From Coffea arabica (lineage: Eukaryota > Streptophyta > Magnoliopsida > Gentianales > Rubiaceae), in assembly GCF_036785885.1 (NCBI RefSeq), contig NC_092310.1, forward strand, positions 5,084,001-5,148,000: a stretch of 64,000 nt of DNA, written 5' to 3'. Shown here one piece after another: positions 58,699-64,000 of the stretch. Position 1 is the stretch's first letter. Each line of letters opens with the position of its first letter. The notes beneath the pieces are model-generated. The model was not told where the DNA came from and searched no databases. It was given only the letters and a program-made list of their open reading frames with translations. Made by a program: the position numbers and the translations under genes.

Positions 58699-59795
58699 AT
58701 GGAATTCCCAACTGATTCAGCAAAGAGAGAGTTAATTTTAGTAGGGAAAATCGTTCAAAACGTCCATCATATTTCGTAAAATGATTTTTTTATCCCTCAC
58801 TTTTAAAAGAGTAATTTTACGTCTCTTACAAATTTACATTGATCAAATTTGATTCCTATCTAGATTTCTGACTAATTTTTGGTCGAACGAAATCCATCAC
58901 GTGCCTTGCATGTGATCATTTTTTAGGAACAAAATTGTCAATTCACATTTCACATAATTTAATCCATAATCATTTCACAAAATGAATTTTTTTGTCCCTC
59001 ACATTTCACAAAATAAATGTTTTCATTCCTCACATTTCACAAAATGAAAATTTTCATCCCTTATTGATCATGTGTATGAATAGTTTTTTCTTATTTTTGA
59101 AAACCCATGTATATGTATATTTAATTTCACCTGAACAAGTTAATTGTAATTATAAGTGAAATCAAATAGAAATATATTACATGCTATTTATATTGTTCAG
59201 GTGAAATCAAATAAATACATACATGAATTTTTTTTTAAAAAAAAAAATCTATTCATACACATGATCAATGAGGGATGAAACAATTTACTTGTGAAATGTA
59301 AGGAATAAGAAAATTCATTTTGTAAGTTGTGAGATACGAAAAAATTCATTTTGTGAAATGTGAAAAACTAGTCGGAAAAACTTAGGTAACAACCAAATTT
59401 GACCAATATAAATTTATAAAAAACATAAATTACACTTTTAAAAGTGAGAGATCAAAAAAATCATTTTACAAAATGTGAAGAACGTTTTGAATGATTTGTC
59501 CATTTTAGTACAAGAATTTGAAATCAATTTTGCTAGCCGGCTGAATCCAGAGGAATATATAATTTTCAAGTTAAATGTCCCAAGCCAAACTGAACGTGAA
59601 ATAGTACTCCATTATGTCATTAACATTGGTTTGACAGAAGAATCCAACTTGCATTGCATCTTGATTAAACTCTTAGAGAGTATGACTGCGAATGAAATTG
59701 CAAAAAGAAACTGCACATTATCCACGTCTTTAAGTGATATACAATTGACTATATATTTCATTAGGTTTATGGAGAATATACATAAAGGTATATGA
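58699..59795 (+). pseudogene. Unknown reading frame split by a MULE insertion
   Basis: The left part (58699-58743) reads MEFPTDSAKRELILV. The right part, after the duplicated 9 bases, continues in the same frame from 59511 (QEFEINFASRLNPEEYIIF) to TGA at 59795. Without the 758-bp element the frame would be about 109 codons. A coding-like continuation at 59792-59897 (MKDALSSIDLQFLPSV) is in another frame and is cut by the copia LTR at 59898. I do not recognise the protein. A chance frame is possible, but the preserved phase across the insertion argues for former coding sequence. Confidence 0.4.
58744..59501. mobile_element. Mutator-like foldback MITE, 758 bp
   Basis: Perfect 9-bp duplication ATTTTAGTA (58735-58743 and 59502-59510). 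The ends GGGAAAATCGTTCAAAACGT and (reverse complement) GGACAAATCATTCAAAACGT pair, and pairing continues imperfectly through much of the element (ATTCATACACATGATCAATG near the centre right pairs with its left copy). The phrase CACATTTCACAAAATGAA repeats several times inside. No coding. Confidence 0.85.
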
Positions 59796-59897
59796 AAGAT
59801 GCACTCTCTTCAATTGATCTGCAGTTTCTTCCAAGTGTTAATACTAATGCTGGCGGATCTCCAGAAACTTATTCGCCGTTATTCAGCAGATTTACCC

Positions 59898-60147
59898 TGT
59901 TGAAAATCTAGAATATCTTTTTCTATGTATATCCCATGATCTCTGCTATATCCCATGATTTCTGCTCTATTTTAGGATAGAATAATTTACTCCTAATGTA
60001 TTTTAGGATAGAATAAATTAGCTCCTAATTTTTAGGAAATTACAGATTTCATGGAATTGACAAAAGTCCAATTCCATTTGTATAAATGTTGTACAGAGTC
60101 TAGAACAAGAGATATGACAGAACAATTCAGTTTTCTTTTTTTGTTCA
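59898..60147 (+). repeat. 5' LTR of copia element 2
   Basis: Starts TGTTGAAAATCTAG and ends TTGTTCA immediately before the primer site. It contains two tandem pairs: ATATCCCATGAT(C/T)TCTGCT, and ATTTTAGGATAGAATAA with a following CTCCTAAT. Tandem repeats of this kind in copia LTRs often act as promoter elements. The start could be three bases later. Confidence 0.75.
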
Positions 60148-60159
60148 TGGTATCAGAGC
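60148..60159 (+). other. Primer binding site (tRNA-iMet)
   Basis: TGGTATCAGAGC directly adjoins the LTR. Confidence 0.95.
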
Positions 60160-60306
60160 TTTTGCTCTTGGGACCTCTTCTTGTCAGCCTTCATTGCTGA
60201 GTGCTTTCCTCTCTTCAAGTCTTTATTGCCAAGTGCAATTTCCAGCCTTCATTGCTGATATTTTTCATTAGGCCTTCATTGCCAATTTTTCTTTGAAACC
60301 TCCAAC
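60160..60306 (+). repeat. Copia element 2 leader with repeats
   Basis: The phrase CCTTCATTGC(T/C) recurs three times, and a related CTTTATTGCC once, in 147 bp of pyrimidine-rich leader. Confidence 0.7.
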
Positions 60307-61200
60307 ATGTCTGAAACTGAAACATCAGAAATCCACTCCAATACCAAATCAGAAGAGACCTCAAATATTCCACAAACAGGGGATTTGCAGAATATCCAGG
60401 CAGCCTACAGGCTCAACGGGAAAAACTATTTGAAGTGGTCACAATTTGTTCAAACATTTCTCAAAGGAAAGGGCAAAATCAGCCACTTGCTTGGAACTGG
60501 ACCGAAAAAGGGAGATTCTAAATTCGCTGCTTGGGATGAAGAGGATTCTATGGTCATGTCATGGCTGTGGAACTCCATGCTACCTGAAATAAGCGATACT
60601 TGCATGTTCCTATCAACAGCTCAAGATATATGGTCTACTATTCGACAGACCTATTCAAAGGCAGGAGATGCTGCCCTAATCTATGAGATCAAAACAAAGA
60701 TCTCAGCCACTAAACAGGGCAACTTTTCTGTTACTCAATATGCCAACCTTTTGCAAAATCTATGGCAGGAACTGGACCAATATCAGAGTGTTCAGATGTT
60801 GTGTAGTGAAGATGCAGCCACCTTGAAAAACTTTATCGAAAAGGATAGAGTTTATGACTTCCTTGCAGGTCTGAATGTGGAATTTGATCAGGTCAGAGTC
60901 CAGATATTGGGGAAGGAAAGATTATCATCTCTGAATGAGACAATATCATTGGTTCGAGCTGAAGAGAATAGGCGAGAAGTCATGTTAGAGCCTAAAACAT
61001 TAGAAGGCTCGGCAATGATTTCTACAAAGTCAAATAAAGACACAATTTGGTGCACGTACTGCAAAAAATCACGCCATACGCGAGATGATTGCTTCAAACT
61101 CCATGGGAAGGAACAAGTCCTTAGTCGTAAAGGAGGATTCAAAGGGGGAAAAGCCCACTTAACTGCTGGAGAAGACCAAACACAAGAAAAATCCAATTAG
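60307..61200 (+). CDS. Copia element 2 gag
   Basis: 297-residue Gag with an N-terminal acidic/Ser region, the retrotransposon Gag core (YRLNGKNYLKWSQFVQTFLK, then MVMSWLWNSMLPEIS and DIWSTIRQTYSKAGD) and an intact CX2CX4HX4C zinc knuckle (CTYCKKSRHTRDDC, about residues 249-262). It ends at TAG, 61198-61200. The pol frame continues in the same frame straight after this stop. Confidence 0.92.
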   Translation: MSETETSEIHSNTKSEETSNIPQTGDLQNIQAAYRLNGKNYLKWSQFVQTFLKGKGKISHLLGTGPKKGDSKFAAWDEEDSMVMSWLWNSMLPEISDTCMFLSTAQDIWSTIRQTYSKAGDAALIYEIKTKISATKQGNFSVTQYANLLQNLWQELDQYQSVQMLCSEDAATLKNFIEKDRVYDFLAGLNVEFDQVRVQILGKERLSSLNETISLVRAEENRREVMLEPKTLEGSAMISTKSNKDTIWCTYCKKSRHTRDDCFKLHGKEQVLSRKGGFKGGKAHLTAGEDQTQEKSN

Positions 61201-64000
61201 ACTGGTATGGGAGAATTCAAGAAAGAAGAAATTGAAAAGCTAAGAAACCTCCTAAATTCCCTTGAAAAGTCCTCTAGTACGTGTTCATTGGCTCAATCAG
61301 GTAAGTACCTTAACTCTTATGCTTTAAGTGCCTCAAGCATGTCTTCTCTAGGCTCTTGGGTCATCGACTCAGGAGCTACTGACCATATGACTCACAGCCC
61401 AATCAGATTTAGAACATACAACCCATGTCCTGGAAATAGAAAAATTACTGTTGCGGATGGATCTCCTATAACTGTTGCAGGCCAAGGGACAGTAAATCTA
61501 TCAAATTCTTTTTCCCTAAATAATGTGTTGCATGTCCCAAAATTGTCCTCCAATCTCATATCCATCCATCAAATTACCAAAGATCTGAACTGTAGAGTAA
61601 TTTTCTATACTACTCACTGTGTTTTTCAGGATTTGGTTACGGGGAGGACGATTGGACTTGCTAAGGTGAATGACGGGCTTTATTACCTTGAGGAGATGAG
61701 TGGCAACAAGAAGAACAAAAATCAGTTATCCCTCACCTGCTCCTCAAATAATAAATCTGAAATTTGGCTTCATCATTTCCGTCTTGGTCATCCATCTTTT
61801 ATGCTACTTAAAAGCATGTTTCCTTCACTTTTCAAGAATGAAGATGTTAGTAGTTTCCATTGTGATACATGTGAAATTGCTAAACATCATAGACTATCAT
61901 TTCCATTGAGTAATACAAGATCTACTAGACCTTTCTCTTTGATACATACTGATATTTGGGGACCTTGTAGAATTTCTAGTATTTCTGGAGCAAAATGGTT
62001 TGTCACATTCATTGATGATTGTACTAGAACTACTTGGTTATTTCTTATGAAAGAAAAATCAGAAGTAAGCAGTATTTTTCCAATGTTTCATAAAATGATT
62101 TGTACACAATTTGGAAGTTTGATTAAAAGAGTAAGATCTGATAATGCAAGAGACTATTTTAATCAAATTCTCTCATCTTTTTTCCAAAAAGAGGGTATAA
62201 TACATGAGTCATCTTGTGTAGATACACCCCAACAAAATGGGATTGCTGAACGAAAAAATAGACATTTACTCAATGTGACTCGAGCAATTTTGTTTCAACA
62301 TAAAGTTCCAAAAACTTTTTGGGGGGAGGCTGTTTTAACTGCTGCACATTTGATAAATAGAGTACCTTCAAAAGTACTAAATAATCAAAGTCCCATTGCT
62401 GCTCTTTCTGGTTTTTACCCTGATTTTAATGTCTCTTGCACATTGTCACCAAAGGTGTTTGGTTGTGTTGCTTTTGTACATGTTCATGCACACCAAAGAG
62501 GGAAACTTGATCCAAGAGCTTTAAAATGTATTTTTGTGGGATACTCAAACACAAAGAAAGGATATAAGTGTTATCATCCTCCTTCAAAAAAATTTTTTAC
62601 CTCTATGGATGTCACATTTGTTGAAAATGAACCTTACTCTCAAAGTAACAATCCTCATCCCCAGGGGGAGAGTTCTTGGGAAGATAAGGAATTTCTCCTT
62701 GATTTTCAAAGTTCTACACTAAACTTAAAGTCTTTCAAGCCGGACCATACACCAAATTCTAAAGGAGAACATACTAGCAGTGAACCTGAACCTGAATTTG
62801 AAGTTGAACATGCCAGTAAAGAAATTGAACCTGATCTTGGAGTTGAGGGAAAATCTGGTTTAAATCCAACTACACCACTCAAGGTCTACTCAAGGAAGAA
62901 AGTTCATATTTCTGAACCTGTGCAAATCCAAGAATCTGAACCACAATCAGGTACTGAAAATTCTGTTCCTTTGTGTGTTCAATCTGACTCTGCTCCTTGT
63001 GAATTTAATGATTTAGACCTGCCTATTGCTGTTCGAAAAGGAACACGAGAATGCACTAAGCATCCAATCTCAAATTTCGTGTCTTTCCATAGATTCTCTC
63101 CACAACATAAAACTTTCCTTACCACCATCAACTCTATTTCAATTCCACAAACACTACAAGAGGCACTTAGAAATAAGAATTGGTTACATGCTATGAAAGA
63201 GGAGATGAATGCCCTAGAGAGAAATAAGACTTGGGAAATTGTAAACCTACCCAAAGGAAAGAAAACAGTGGGGTGCAAATGGGTGTTTACTTTGAAATAT
63301 AGAGCTGATGGTTCATTAGAAAGGCATAAAGCTCGGTTGGTCGCAAAAGGATATACACAGACATATGGGATAGATTACCAAAAGACCTTTGCACCCGTTG
63401 CAAAAATGAATACTGTGCGTGTTCTTTTGTCTTTAGCCGCTAACTTTGGTTGGTGTTTACAGCAATTTGATGTGAAGAATGCATTCTTACATGGGGATTT
63501 AGAAGAAGAGGTGTACATGGAACCTCCACCGGGTTTCAATGAAATTTTTTTTGAAAAGAAAGTGTGCAGGTTAAAGAAAGCTTTATATGGATTAAAACAA
63601 TCGCCAAGGGCTTGGTTCGGAAGATTTACTAAAGTGATGTTAGCAATGCAATACAAACAAAGTCAAGGAGATCATACTTTGTTCATAAAACATTCAAAAG
63701 GAGGTGTTACAGCTCTACTTGTATATGTAGATGACATCATCATCACCGGGAATGATCCAGTTGAAAGAGAAACACTCAAAAAGTGCTTAGCAAAGGAGTT
63801 TGAAATTAAAGAACTAGGGAGGCTGAAGTATTTTTTAGGCATTGAGGTGGCATACTCAAGAAAAGGCATCTTTGTTTCCCAACAAAAGTATGTCTTAGAC
63901 TTGCTTAAAGAAACAGGCAATCTTGGATGCAAGGCAGCAAGCACACCCATTGAGCCTAACTTGATATTGAATGAAGGGAAGGATGATATCACAGTAGATA
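61201..64000 (+). CDS. Copia element 2 pol, open to the window edge
   Basis: In the gag frame, with no stop from 61201 to 64000. Order: protease (WVIDSGATDHM, about 61351-61383), GAG-pre-integrase and zinc region (HHFRLGHPS, CDTCEIAKH), integrase triad (HTDIWGP; RSDNARDYF; Glu in NGIAERKN), an acidic linker, and reverse transcriptase (TVGCKWVFTLKY, QQFDVKNAFLHGDL, VYVDDIIITGN). All catalytic residues that I can check are intact, unlike the element at 33585. RNase H and the 3' LTR lie beyond the edge. The only defect seen is the in-frame TAG before it. Confidence 0.9.

Larger units (their letters stand above)
59898..64000 (+). mobile_element. Second Ty1/copia retrotransposon, 5' part
   Basis: 5' LTR 59898-60147, primer site 60148-60159, gag 60307-61200, pol from 61201 to beyond the window. 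It differs from the element at 33585 in LTR length (250 against 1603 bp), leader and protein sequence, so it is another lineage. The 3' LTR is outside the window. Confidence 0.92.

Noticed and set aside
59475-59510. ATG at 59475 as the true start of the 106-codon frame
   Set aside because: The first 12 codons lie inside the MULE terminal repeat and the duplicated site, so the start was supplied by the insertion.

Overview
The window looks like nuclear DNA of a flowering plant, most likely a eudicot. It is AT-rich, has spliced genes with GT-AG introns, a CYP76-like P450, an RGA-type NLR remnant, Ty1/copia elements with the tRNA-iMet primer site, a Helitron, and MULE, hAT, Harbinger, Stowaway and CACTA pieces. 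No species can be named from the sequence alone. Little of it is ordinary gene space. The clearest conventional gene is the P450 at 43041-44706 (-).

1-30.3 kb is a region of large DNA-transposon-like units. It is marked by clusters of a degenerate repeat of about 105-110 bp with a recurring core (ATAAAGAGCTG). Clusters at 1.4-2.7, 9.4-9.9 and 29.8-30.3 kb read one way; those at 10.3-10.4 and 16.3-17.3 kb read the other. Between them sit gene types often found with plant DNA transposons: an Ulp1-like C48 protease (left edge, +), a plant-transposon-domain/Ulp1 gene with a mutated catalytic Cys (6.4-9.0 kb, -), an FCP1-like HAD phosphatase (5.0-6.1 kb, -), a small F-box protein (11.0-12.1 kb, -), a GRF zinc-finger gene (14.0-14.4 kb, +), a 202-codon orphan ORF (15.2-15.8 kb, -), a plant-mobile-domain gene (22.7-24.3 kb, +) and a FAR1/MULE transposase gene (26.4-29.2 kb, -). 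The middle 0.78 kb of the FAR1 gene is flipped in place. Several of these genes still have perfectly phased exons.

17.3-22 kb is AT-rich and holds a 2.09 kb non-autonomous Helitron. 30.3-33.6 kb holds three non-autonomous elements with clear target-site duplications (Harbinger-like, Stowaway-like, hAT-like). 33.6-43.0 kb is a complete copia element (1603 bp LTRs, GAAGA duplication). It inserted 20 bp past the P450 stop codon and is inactivated at several catalytic sites despite near-identical LTRs.

45.3-47.1 kb is a second hAT-family copy. It contains a Harbinger-like element, which in turn contains a SINE-like insert. 49.3-51.4 kb is a CACTA end followed by an LRR-only NLR pseudogene. 52.4-55.3 kb is one Mutator-like element nested in another, both with perfect 9-bp duplications; the inner one holds exon-like sequence. 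56.3-59.5 kb holds three more terminal-inverted-repeat elements, one of which split a reading frame. 59.9 kb to the right edge is the 5' part of a second copia element whose pol frame is open to the window end.
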